The notes beneath the pieces are model-generated. The model searched no databases and was not told where the DNA came from. It was given only the letters and a program-made list of their open reading frames with translations. Shown piece by piece: positions 33,737 through 42,214 of a DNA stretch of 50,392 nt. How positions within the stretch are numbered: position 1 is the first letter of the stretch; each line of letters opens with the position of its first letter. Origin of the DNA: Bacilli bacterium (GTDB lineage Bacteria > Bacillota_I > Bacilli_A > ML615J-28 > CAG-313); the NCBI GenBank assembly GCA_900752975.1, contig CAADXH010000023.1, forward strand, positions 1 to 50,392, written 5' to 3'. Both the position numbers and the translations under genes were made by a program.

Positions 33737-35332
33737 TTATTTTTTTCGTTCTTTTAGCATGCTTATGGAAAGTAGTATTATAAAGAAAATTACACATACA
33801 ACACCAAGTCCTGCTAGTATTCCCATTACAATATTAAACCATAAAGCATTAATTTTTATTAATAATGCCGTTAGGATTATTGTAATCGAAAAAATTAAAC
33901 TAGCAATTAAGATACCAAAGATTAAGCGATTAACGATACGACTAGCTTTATTTACATTTTCTCTTAAATTCACTATTTCCACATTTAGATGTCGTTCTCC
34001 CTTAATCGTTAGATTTAATAAATCTGAAACTTGGGCTGGTATCTCTGCAGATTTAGAAGCACTCTTATAAATCTTTCTAGCAATTTCTGGTACTTTAACT
34101 TTAGGATCTAACTCTTCCTGATAATTGTCTTTTACATGTGCACTAAAGAAATCCATTAAATTAGCATTAGGATTTAATACTGCTACCACTTTTTGAATAA
34201 TGACAATACTTCTACCAAGAAGGGTCACACCTTTTGGTAAACTAATACCATTACGTAAAGCTATTCCCATAACCTCTTGAAGGAGTATTCCCATATCCAT
34301 GTCATTAATATCCATATCTAAATATTTAGACATCATATTTTCAATATCTTGATATAATTTAGCATGATTAATTTCATGACGACACACACCAATTGTCAAA
34401 ATCACTGATTTAATTTCATATATATCATTTCTAATAACGGCCTTAATAGCTCTTTTATATAGATTGCGATCTTTCTTTGATATTAATCCTATCATACCAA
34501 GATCTAACCAAACTATTTTACCATCACTAATTAAGACATTACCACTATGGGGGTCGGCATGGAATACACCTAAGTCAACAACTTGTTCCGTAAAGTTTTC
34601 TACTAACTTATCACATATTTCTTTAGTATCATAACCATTTGCTTTTAGGTTCTCTATATCATCTATTTTATATCCTTTAATATATTCCATTACAAGAATA
34701 TGACTAGTTGTGTACTCATCATAGGTTTTTGGCAATTTAATATACTTATTTTTTTCATTATTTTTGGTAAATAGCTTTATATTATTTAATTCATTTGTGA
34801 AATCCATTTCTAGTTTCATGGCTTCAAATGTTTCTTCAAAAATTATGTTCAAATCCACTACTTCATCCAAATTAGTGAACAAATTTAAATATTTAATTGC
34901 GGCTTTAAGAATCTTAAAATCTTGTTCAACTATTTCATAAATATTTGGTCTCATAACTTTTACTACTACTTTTTCACCACTAATAAGTGTGGCGACATGT
35001 ACTTGACCAATTGATGCTGACCCAATAGGTGTTGAATCAATTGATGAAAAAACTTCATTTATTGGTTTCTGAAGTTCTTCCTCAATTACCCCTTTTACTA
35101 TATCAAAAGCTAGGGGTTTTACATTTTCTTTTAATTTACTTAATTCCTCACAATATTCTAGGGGAATCATATCTTCTCTAGTCGACATAATTTGTCCCAA
35201 TTTTACATATGTAGGACCTAAGTCTTCAATTGTTTCTCTAACTTTTATTGGCGTTATGCCCTTTTGTAATTTATGCTTTAGTAATATTTTAGTAATTTGT
35301 CTAAAACGATGTTTATTTTGTTTCTTCTTCAC
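33737..35332 (-). CDS. UbiB/AarF/ABC1-family atypical kinase
   Basis: The 531-residue protein has the UbiB features KVRETIEDLGPTYVKLGQIMSTR (KxGQ motif), PIGSASIGQVHVATL (A-rich loop), VVKVMRP, HADPHSGNVL and WLDLGMIG. Two membrane helices close the protein (about 478-500 and 505-525). In other bacteria the family supports quinone synthesis; here quinone genes are not in view, so the role is open. The start is GTG, within the end of the upstream gene, with a poor ribosome site, which suggests translational coupling. Confidence 0.85.
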   Translation of the reverse strand: MKKKQNKHRFRQITKILLKHKLQKGITPIKVRETIEDLGPTYVKLGQIMSTREDMIPLEYCEELSKLKENVKPLAFDIVKGVIEEELQKPINEVFSSIDSTPIGSASIGQVHVATLISGEKVVVKVMRPNIYEIVEQDFKILKAAIKYLNLFTNLDEVVDLNIIFEETFEAMKLEMDFTNELNNIKLFTKNNEKNKYIKLPKTYDEYTTSHILVMEYIKGYKIDDIENLKANGYDTKEICDKLVENFTEQVVDLGVFHADPHSGNVLISDGKIVWLDLGMIGLISKKDRNLYKRAIKAVIRNDIYEIKSVILTIGVCRHEINHAKLYQDIENMMSKYLDMDINDMDMGILLQEVMGIALRNGISLPKGVTLLGRSIVIIQKVVAVLNPNANLMDFFSAHVKDNYQEELDPKVKVPEIARKIYKSASKSAEIPAQVSDLLNLTIKGERHLNVEIVNLRENVNKASRIVNRLIFGILIASLIFSITIILTALLIKINALWFNIVMGILAGLGVVCVIFFIILLSISMLKERKK

Positions 35333-35645
35333 TTGCTTTTGGTTCTAATGATGCTAATTTTTCTTTAATCTTTGTTAATTCTTCTTCACTTAAATCGTCC
35401 ATCTTTTCAATAAATTCATCAGTGGTTTCATCTTTTACAACTGTAACATTGATAACTTTATCAACGGCTTCTTTAATGTTGTGTTTTAGTTCTTCATTAT
35501 TTACTTGACATTTTTCACAAGTTGCCTTACCCTTTTGTTCAAATTCACTTACTAATTCTTTAGCTTTTTCAGCAAGAACAGCAGCAGCCCCAACAGTTAC
35601 ATAAACAACACTTTTTAATTGGTCTTCTAATTTTTTAGTTTCCAT
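35313..35645 (-). CDS. Phasin-like/helical small protein linked to the UbiB-like kinase
   Basis: The 110-residue, mostly helical and acidic protein has an Ala/Val-rich helix (VVYVTVGAAAVLAEKAKELVSEFEQKGK, about 13-40) followed by a CEKC pair and acidic helices (SEEELTKIKEKLA). Proteins of this kind often precede UbiB-like kinases in Firmicutes and are annotated as phasin-like. The function is unproven. It overlaps the kinase gene by 20 bases. Confidence 0.65.
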   Translation of the reverse strand: METKKLEDQLKSVVYVTVGAAAVLAEKAKELVSEFEQKGKATCEKCQVNNEELKHNIKEAVDKVINVTVVKDETTDEFIEKMDDLSEEELTKIKEKLASLEPKASEEETK

Positions 35646-35712
35646 ATTTATTTCCTCCTATTATTAAAGAGATTTGCTCTCTACTAATATTTTATTCTTT
35701 TTTATATTATTT

Positions 35713-35775
35713 GTAAATAGACAAAAAATAATACCTGTCGTTTTTTTAGACAAATTATGCCGATTGTCTATTTAC
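35713..35775. promoter_or_regulatory. TAGACAA motif cluster in a divergent promoter region
   Basis: GTAAATAGACAA (35713-35724) is exactly inverted at 35764-35775. A third TAGACAA (35747-35753) forms with the last copy a TetR-sized palindrome, TAGACAA-N10-TTGTCTA (35747-35770). The cluster lies between two divergent genes. Confidence 0.55.
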
Positions 35776-35821
35776 TTTTCACCACCATTTTGTTATAATT
35801 TTATCGTATAGAGGTGAAGAT

Positions 35822-36052
35822 ATGTTTAACAAAGATTTAAAAGCTATTATTATTGATGTAAACATCGATTTATTACTAAAAAATATTACTAAATCTCCTG
35901 CTAGATGTGCAAGAAATATAATTGAACTTGGTCTTTCTTCTAATGAAAGTCTTAAGTCTAAGAAAGATGAACTATATCAAGCCCTTTTGTCACTTCTTGA
36001 AAAAGGGAATATTGGAGAAATTAAAGATTGGTTCTTTAAGACATTTTGTTAA
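35822..36052 (+). CDS. Small unrecognised protein
   Basis: The 76-residue, mostly helical protein (IIIDVNIDLLLKNITKSPARCARNIIELGLSS...) has no known motif. A good AGAGGTGAAG ribosome site and a -10 (TTATAAT) upstream support it. Its end overlaps the convergent TetR gene by 17 bases. The operator-like cluster upstream suggests regulation together with the divergent operon. Confidence 0.55.
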   Translation: MFNKDLKAIIIDVNIDLLLKNITKSPARCARNIIELGLSSNESLKSKKDELYQALLSLLEKGNIGEIKDWFFKTFC

Positions 36053-36539
36053 ATTTATCGCTCATCCAACTTGCGAGTTCATCCGGTGAATCTTTCATCC
36101 CTGTTTGAACCCAATCAATTATAGTACCAACAAAGCCATAGGTATAAAACTTTATATCTTGGCTTTTTTTATTTTCCACCATACTTTTTACAAGTTCTTC
36201 TAGTACTTTATATAAATATTCTTTAAAACCATATTCACTACTCATTGATAAAGCATTGGCATACAAATATTTTTCCTGGTACATTGTATTAAACATTCCT
36301 TTAAAAGCATCATCATAATTTTCTTTATTTAACTCATTAACCAGTGGTAAAAATATTTCATTATAATATATCCAATTCATCAGTTCATATTTATCTTGAA
36401 AATGATAATAGAAAGTTTGTCTATTTAAATAGCAAGCATTAGTAATATCACTAATGGAGATTTTATCAAATGTTTTATTCTTCATTAATTGTTTGAATGA
36501 TTGCACTATAGCTTGTTTAGTAATAGTTTGTTCTTTCAT
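36036..36539 (-). CDS. TetR-family regulator (DhaS/AcrR-like)
   Basis: The 167-residue protein has a TetR N-terminal helix-turn-helix: TKQAIVQSFKQLMKNKTFDKISISDITNACYLNRQTFYYHFQDKYEL. The C-terminal half has the TetR_C_8/DhaS-type pattern (YTYGFVGTIIDWVQTGMKDSPDELASWM). It follows the aldehyde dehydrogenase gene by 17 bases and may regulate it or the TAGACAA cluster. Confidence 0.9.
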   Translation of the reverse strand: MKEQTITKQAIVQSFKQLMKNKTFDKISISDITNACYLNRQTFYYHFQDKYELMNWIYYNEIFLPLVNELNKENYDDAFKGMFNTMYQEKYLYANALSMSSEYGFKEYLYKVLEELVKSMVENKKSQDIKFYTYGFVGTIIDWVQTGMKDSPDELASWMSDKFNKMS

Positions 36540-36556
36540 CTTTTTCTCCTTTTTGA

Positions 36557-37924
36557 TTATTTTAGAATTTTTTTGACTATTTTTTGTTTCTTTTCATTAT
36601 ATGGATGATATCTTAACTTTATATCCATTTTTGTACTTTTGTTTAAGATTCCTTTTTCCCTTGTAAAAGTTGAAAAACTATATTTTCCGTGGTAATTTCC
36701 CATTCCACTAGTTTTAACTCCTCCAAAAGGTAAGGTATCACTACATAAGTGCATTAAGACATCGTTGATACATCCTCCACCAAATCTAGTCATAAGCATT
36801 TTCTTTTTAACTTTTTTGTCATTACTAAATAAGTAGAGAGCAAGTGGTCCATCATGTTCTTCTATTTCTCTAATTACTTCATCAAGATTAGTATATCCTA
36901 TAATTGGAAAAATAGGGCCAAAAATCTCTTCTTGCATAACCATATCACTATATGTTACATTATCCATAATGGTTGGTTCAATCTTCATATTTTCTGATTT
37001 ACCACCATATATGACTTTATCAAAATTTATTAGGTTCATTACCCTTTGAAAATGTCTTTCATTTATTATCTTAGGATAATTGTCGTTAAATAAAGGATTG
37101 TCACCAAGCATTGTTTTTATTTCTTCTATTAATGATTTAATGAAATCACTTTTAATATCATTATGTACATATATATAATCAGGAGCAACACAAGTTTGTC
37201 CAGCATTTATAATTTTACCAAATGCTATACGTCTTGTCACAAGTTTAATGTCAACATTTTTATCAACGACAACTGGGCTTTTTCCGCCTAGTTCTAATAC
37301 TACTTTGGTTAAATGGTTTGAGGCTGCGGCCATAACAATTTTCCCGACTTTTTCACTGCCTGTAAAAAATATGAAATCAAATGGAAGTTTTAATATTTCT
37401 GCTGTTTCAGCCACATCACCATAATAAGCTTTTATATATTTTTCATCAAAGGTTTTACTAATTAGTTTTTCCAATAATATCGATGTATTACAACTGTATT
37501 CAGACATTTTAATAATACAAGTATTTCCACCTGCTATCGCTCCAATTAATGGTTCAAACACTAAATTGACTGGATAATTCCAAGGAGACATGATTAAGCA
37601 TACACCATACGGATCATGATAAATTATACTTTTAGATGGAAAATTTGAAAGACTGGTTCTCACACTTTTTGGTTTCATCCAATTTCTTAAGTGTTTAATA
37701 GCATAATTAATATCATGGAGAACTAATCCTATTTCTGTCATATAAGCTTCATACTCACTTTTACCTAAATCTAAATATAAAGCTTTAGCTATTTCTTTTT
37801 CATTATCTTTAATCATTTGTTTTAATGTTAATAACATTTGCTTACGAAAAGGATAACTATATGTTTCTTTTGTTAAAAAGAATTTTTTTTGTTTTTCATA
37901 TACATTCATATATATATCATTCAT
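36557..37924 (-). CDS. Aldehyde dehydrogenase (class 3-like)
   Basis: The 455-residue NAD(P)-dependent enzyme has the catalytic Cys in NAGQTCVAPDYIYV and the Glu in VVLELGGKSP. It also has the cofactor motif FTGSEKVGKIV and the early MSPWNYPVNL. The length and the absence of the N-terminal extension fit the class 3 group that oxidises fatty or aromatic aldehydes. A C-terminal basic tail (KKQKIVKKILK) may attach it to membrane. A TetR gene follows in the same direction. Confidence 0.92.
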   Translation of the reverse strand: MNDIYMNVYEKQKKFFLTKETYSYPFRKQMLLTLKQMIKDNEKEIAKALYLDLGKSEYEAYMTEIGLVLHDINYAIKHLRNWMKPKSVRTSLSNFPSKSIIYHDPYGVCLIMSPWNYPVNLVFEPLIGAIAGGNTCIIKMSEYSCNTSILLEKLISKTFDEKYIKAYYGDVAETAEILKLPFDFIFFTGSEKVGKIVMAAASNHLTKVVLELGGKSPVVVDKNVDIKLVTRRIAFGKIINAGQTCVAPDYIYVHNDIKSDFIKSLIEEIKTMLGDNPLFNDNYPKIINERHFQRVMNLINFDKVIYGGKSENMKIEPTIMDNVTYSDMVMQEEIFGPIFPIIGYTNLDEVIREIEEHDGPLALYLFSNDKKVKKKMLMTRFGGGCINDVLMHLCSDTLPFGGVKTSGMGNYHGKYSFSTFTREKGILNKSTKMDIKLRYHPYNEKKQKIVKKILK

Positions 37925-38004
37925 TGTAATCGTCTCCTCTTATATTTATTATACCATTATCATAAATTTTTTAAAAATAAAACACTATGTTTTTATGTTA
38001 TTGT

Positions 38005-38033
38005 TTGACAAAATTATTACATAATTATATAAT
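38005..38033 (+). promoter_or_regulatory. Sigma-A promoter of the HAD gene at 38062
   Basis: TTGACA (38005-38010), 17 bases, TATAAT (38028-38033): full consensus. Confidence 0.9.
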
Positions 38034-38061
38034 ATTACAAGTACTAAAAGGAGTATGAACT

Positions 38062-38715
38062 ATGCATAATACTGTAATTTTTGATTTAGATGGAACTTTA
38101 CTTGATACTCTAGATGATTTGACTGATGCCGTAAACTATGCTTTAAGAAAACATTATTTACCAAAACGTTCAAAAGATGAAGTTAGACAATTTCTTGGAA
38201 ATGGTATGGAAAAATTAATGGAATTAGCCGTAACTAAAGGAAAGGCTACCAAAAACTTCAATGTTATATTGCAAGATTTTAAGGCCTATTATTTGGTTAA
38301 CTCAATTACTAAAACTTCACCTTATCCAGGTATCATGGAAATGCTTCAAGAATTAAAAGCCAAAAGGTTTAAACTCGCTATTGTATCAAATAAAGGTTAT
38401 CAAGCTGTAAATTTCTTACGCCAATATTTTTTTAATGATTTAATTGATATAGCAATTGGTGAAAAAGAAGGTATTAGAAAAAAACCATATCCAGACACCG
38501 TATATGAAGCCTTACATTTACTAGGACAGACAAATGAACACGCCTTTTATGTAGGTGACTCAGAGGTTGACATTTTAACTGCCAAAAATGCAAATATGGC
38601 ATGTCTTAGTGTAAGTTGGGGATTTAGAACAAAAGATGAATTAATCGCTTCAAAGGCGAATTTAATTTTTGATAATCCAAATGCTTTACTCAACTATATT
38701 GTTAACAATAATTAA
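38062..38715 (+). CDS. HAD phosphatase, phosphoglycolate phosphatase-like
   Basis: The 217-residue protein has motif I FDLDGTLLDTLDDL (8-21), the small helical cap, motif II AIVSNKGY near 112, Lys in KKPYPD and motif IV YVGDSEVDILTAKNA. This is the Gph/PgmB/PpaX group; the specific substrate cannot be set by sequence alone. It has a consensus promoter and an AAAGGAG ribosome site and stands alone. Confidence 0.88.
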   Translation: MHNTVIFDLDGTLLDTLDDLTDAVNYALRKHYLPKRSKDEVRQFLGNGMEKLMELAVTKGKATKNFNVILQDFKAYYLVNSITKTSPYPGIMEMLQELKAKRFKLAIVSNKGYQAVNFLRQYFFNDLIDIAIGEKEGIRKKPYPDTVYEALHLLGQTNEHAFYVGDSEVDILTAKNANMACLSVSWGFRTKDELIASKANLIFDNPNALLNYIVNNN

Positions 38716-38746
38716 TGTAATAATTTGAATTATACCTATAAGATAA

Positions 38747-38779
38747 AAGGAATGTTAAATGAAATAACATTCCTTTTCG
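38747..38779. terminator. Bidirectional terminator
   Basis: AAAAGGAATGTTA and TAACATTCCTTTT form a 13-bp stem between converging genes. Confidence 0.92.
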
Positions 38780-38783
38780 TTTA

Positions 38784-39392
38784 TTAAATAATTACAATCT
38801 TCATATCTTCTACTTCAACAATCTCTGTTGCTAAGTATGATAGATAGTATAAATTATTATGACTATCATCTAATTGAATTGTTTGAACTTTGCTTGTATC
38901 AAGTTCTTTAAATATTCCCATTATAATGCCTGTACCTTTATATTTAAAAACCGTTTCCTTTTTTGTCCACATCATAGTAAAATATGAGGCACGTCTTTGT
39001 CTAAGATATGTGAAATATTCATCTTTGGTTAATACTCTTCTACTAATTAATTCATAATCAACCTTAGGATTAACCATCTCAACATCAATACCGCATTCAT
39101 GATCTGAGATTATTACGGCACTAATATTAAACGAGTGACTGATATTAAAAAAGATTCCATTAACACATGGTTTTCGATTAACTTTTGTTATAACTTGCTC
39201 TTTCGCTAAATCAATTCCATAATCTTCCTTAAGATATTTATAAAGCATATACCAAGCTGCGGCACTTGCAAGTTTGTCACCAGTTATTTTATATTTATCT
39301 GGGAATTCTACAATATTACTTGGTATTTGTTCTAATATTTGTTCTAGCGTTTTGGTATTTCTTGTGTTATCAGATATATATATACTTGTCAT
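38784..39392 (-). CDS. 4'-phosphopantetheinyl transferase (Sfp type)
   Basis: The 202-residue protein has the superfamily motifs GIDVEMV and WTKKETVFKYKG, with NISHS upstream. It transfers the phosphopantetheine arm from CoA to carrier proteins. Length places it in the Sfp/HetI group rather than the short AcpS. No carrier or synthase gene is near; it follows the SGNH esterase gene by seven bases. Confidence 0.9.
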   Translation of the reverse strand: MTSIYISDNTRNTKTLEQILEQIPSNIVEFPDKYKITGDKLASAAAWYMLYKYLKEDYGIDLAKEQVITKVNRKPCVNGIFFNISHSFNISAVIISDHECGIDVEMVNPKVDYELISRRVLTKDEYFTYLRQRRASYFTMMWTKKETVFKYKGTGIIMGIFKELDTSKVQTIQLDDSHNNLYYLSYLATEIVEVEDMKIVII

Positions 39393-39399
39393 TTTCCAC

Positions 39400-40485
39400 C
39401 TATAGAATCTTTTTTAAATATTTTTCGAGATTATCAGTTATCATCATGAAACCAAGATCGGTTGGATGACATCCATCAACTGTAGCTTCTTTAGTATATT
39501 TACCAAGAAGTTTATGACCATCATAAAAATATATATTAGAATCTGTTTCTTGATGTTTTTTAACAACCTGTTTTTGAAAATTGCGTGATTTGTTTTCAGC
39601 AATCTTATTTTTCTCTAAATGGGTTTCCACTGACATTCTGATTTTACTTAGCACTATAATGGGTACAGTGTTATATCTTTTTCTAATTATATTAATAAAA
39701 TTATCAAGAGTTGCTTGTAACATTGGCAAGGTCGCATTAGCTTCATAATCTAAGATAAACATTGACACATTGTCAATTGATGAAAGAAGATTAGCAATTT
39801 CCGGTTGGCCACGACCATTACCAGAAAAACCAAAGTTTAAAAATTCATACCCCATTCTCCTTGATAAGGCATTAGTATAACTCATACCAGGTCTACTAGC
39901 ACAACCACCTTGAGTAATTGAAGTACCATAACAAACCACTCTACCTTTATCAAATAAATCATTCACACTTGCTAGTTTAGCATTATCATCAATTCCAACT
40001 TCTATATCTTCCACCGCAGCATAAAGTGGTAAATTAATTAAATATAAGCGTTCTTTTTTCTCCCAGTCTGTAAAGTAAGTAAACTCATAAGATTTTTCTT
40101 TAATATTGTAAGAACTAGTTCTAAAAAATGTTAAATCTTCTCTTTTTGTTCCTATATATAAGTCACAACCGCCTTGACCAGTAAAAGCCATATGAGCCAT
40201 ATCAAAAGTATGTCCTAGTTTTACCTTTATTTTAAGACTTGTTGTATTACTCTTAAAAGCAAGCATACATCCACTTGGTTGTTCAACTAAATAATAAAGT
40301 CCATCAGCTAGTCCTTTAATCATATCATCACTCGATATAGGAAATCTAACATACCTTTTATCTTCATTAAACCAGTTTAAACCATACACATGGATTTTGT
40401 TAGTTTGTTTCGGATTATAGTATTTAATATTATCGTATTTTTCTTGATTGTTAAAATTAACATCTATTTTTTTAATGTCTGGCAT
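39400..40485 (-). CDS. SGNH/GDSL-type esterase with N-terminal beta domain
   Basis: The 361-residue protein starts MPDIKKIDVNF. The first 170 residues are beta-rich. The catalytic SGNH domain follows: VCYGTSITQGGCASRPG (nucleophile Ser in block I), NFGFSGNGRG (blocks II-III) and DGCHPTDLG (Asp-His in block V). Family members deacetylate sugars or hydrolyse small esters. It lacks a signal peptide. The ATG at 40485 has AAGGAAG at good spacing; an earlier in-frame start is less likely. Confidence 0.85.
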   Translation of the reverse strand: MPDIKKIDVNFNNQEKYDNIKYYNPKQTNKIHVYGLNWFNEDKRYVRFPISSDDMIKGLADGLYYLVEQPSGCMLAFKSNTTSLKIKVKLGHTFDMAHMAFTGQGGCDLYIGTKREDLTFFRTSSYNIKEKSYEFTYFTDWEKKERLYLINLPLYAAVEDIEVGIDDNAKLASVNDLFDKGRVVCYGTSITQGGCASRPGMSYTNALSRRMGYEFLNFGFSGNGRGQPEIANLLSSIDNVSMFILDYEANATLPMLQATLDNFINIIRKRYNTVPIIVLSKIRMSVETHLEKNKIAENKSRNFQKQVVKKHQETDSNIYFYDGHKLLGKYTKEATVDGCHPTDLGFMMITDNLEKYLKKIL

Positions 40486-40621
40486 ATTAATTCTTCCTTC
40501 TTTTTCTTTTACCTTTTTATTGTGGTGGTAATATTTCAACAATTATATATATATTTTTCACATTACCAATTTTTCTTATTATTTACGTTTTCATTTCAAA
40601 AACTATTGTATAATTTCTTGT

Positions 40622-41074
40622 TTATCTACCTTTTTTATTTAAATACTCAAGTAATCCTACACAACCTTTATATATATCTTGAAAACACTTTTCAAATTCA
40701 TTAGTGTACCAAGGATCAGACACATCAGCATCACTTCCTATAAATGATAAGAGTTTTCTAATTTTATGTTTTGGATCGTTTTTAATTATTCTTTTAATAT
40801 TATATTCATTGTTTGTATCCATAATAATAATGTAATCATATTTATCATAATCACTAGCCTCTAGTTGTCTAGCATAGTGATTGGTATAAGTTATATGATG
40901 TGCGTTTAAAATCTTTTTGGCAGGAGGATATATAGAATTACCAATTTCTTCTCTTGAAGTTGCGGATGAGGCAATATAAAAATTACTATCATTTTTAGTT
41001 AGATCCTTCATAATAAATTCAGCCATAGGTGATCTACAAATATTACCATGACAAACAAACATAATTCTAGGCAT
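40622..41074 (-). CDS. Low-molecular-weight protein-tyrosine phosphatase
   Basis: The 150-residue protein has the P-loop CHGNICRSPM at residues 8-17 and the general acid in SDPWYTNEFE. It dephosphorylates phosphotyrosine, or arginine phosphate in some Bacilli. It follows the nitrilase-family gene by one base, so both form one transcription unit. Confidence 0.95.
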   Translation of the reverse strand: MPRIMFVCHGNICRSPMAEFIMKDLTKNDSNFYIASSATSREEIGNSIYPPAKKILNAHHITYTNHYARQLEASDYDKYDYIIIMDTNNEYNIKRIIKNDPKHKIRKLLSFIGSDADVSDPWYTNEFEKCFQDIYKGCVGLLEYLNKKGR

Positions 41075-41075
41075 A

Positions 41076-41945
41076 TTATTTACGATAATCCTTTCTAATA
41101 AATGGATATTTAATTTCTTCTTTTATTAATTCCTGATACTTAAGAGGATGTCGATAAGCATTTCCATGTACTTCAGTCTCTCGGTACTTTCTTAATTCAT
41201 CAACTGGGATGCCCGCAATAATTATTTCTTCATCACTGCTACCTTCAACAATTAAAGTATCACGACTTCCTGGAATCCCTTCCATATAAGCTATTCCATC
41301 AAATGCACTTGAATGACCATTACAATCTGGTACACTACTAGGATAATTAGTTGTAACAATCACTAGCATATTTTCAAATGCTCTTGATCTAAGTTGAGCT
41401 AATCTATTAATTTCCATTGGACATGCATTGGGAACTAAAATAAGTTCGGCTCCTTTTAACATTAAGATACGAGCACTTTCTGGAAATTCACGGTCATAGC
41501 AAATCATTGCCCCCGTTTTAATGGTCCCTTTTCTTGTTTTAAGATTACAAACATAAAAATCATCACCCGGTGCAAGTTTTATTTCATCGCCAAAATCACA
41601 TGTGTGTACTTTTGAATAGTGAAGAGCAAGGTTACCATCAGAATCAAATACACAAATGCTATTTTGAGGTTTTCCTTTTGTTTTTTCTAAAAAAGTAATT
41701 CCAATTACGAGTCTTAACTTTTTTGCGAGATGTTGAAATTCAAGAAGAAATGGACTATCCAAGGTAATTGCTTCATTTTCAAAACCTTCATCAAAATTAT
41801 ACCCATTACTCCACATTTCTGGAAATAACACTATATCTGCATCCATCTTTGCAGCTGCTTCACAATATTCAATTCCTTTTTGTAAATTGTCAGATAATGA
41901 CTTTAATGGTGTTATTTGTAATAAAGCAATCTTTAAGTCTTCCAT
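41076..41945 (-). CDS. Nitrilase-superfamily carbon-nitrogen hydrolase
   Basis: The 289-residue protein has the catalytic triad in order: Glu in LFPEMWSNGYN, Lys in YSKVHTCDFGDE and Cys in GAMICYDREFPES. Relatives are amidases such as omega-amidase and N-carbamoylputrescine amidase. The sequence does not settle the substrate. A sigma-A promoter (41978-42006) lies upstream. Confidence 0.88.
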   Translation of the reverse strand: MEDLKIALLQITPLKSLSDNLQKGIEYCEAAAKMDADIVLFPEMWSNGYNFDEGFENEAITLDSPFLLEFQHLAKKLRLVIGITFLEKTKGKPQNSICVFDSDGNLALHYSKVHTCDFGDEIKLAPGDDFYVCNLKTRKGTIKTGAMICYDREFPESARILMLKGAELILVPNACPMEINRLAQLRSRAFENMLVIVTTNYPSSVPDCNGHSSAFDGIAYMEGIPGSRDTLIVEGSSDEEIIIAGIPVDELRKYRETEVHGNAYRHPLKYQELIKEEIKYPFIRKDYRK

Positions 41946-41977
41946 ACTCTTATTATTTCTACCTTTCCACTTTATAT

Positions 41978-42006
41978 ATTTTACTAATTTTTCACCGATA
42001 TGTCAA
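41978..42006 (-). promoter_or_regulatory. Sigma-A promoter of the nitrilase-phosphatase unit
   Basis: TTGACA (42006-42001), 17 bases, TAAAAT (41983-41978). Confidence 0.65.
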
Positions 42007-42140
42007 ATATTATAACATCAAATTCAATAACAAATAAATTTAAGTGTACTCTACTATTAACTTAGAAAAATCATAAACTATATAAATAATAGATTATAAT
42101 CATAGAATAAAGTTAAAGTCATAAGTACTTTATTAAAAGA

Positions 42141-42184
42141 AAAAAGGTTAATTCATTTTATCTAATGAACTAACTCTTAAATTA
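42141..42184 (-). terminator. Terminator repeat, copy 1
   Basis: The minus strand has GAGTTAGTTCAT, an eight-base loop, ATGAATTAACC and a T tract. Bases 42147-42184 match 43848-43885 at 37 of 38 positions. It closes the gene at 42215. Confidence 0.85.
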
Positions 42185-42214
42185 TTTAGATTATCAATTT
42201 TATATTTTTCTATA

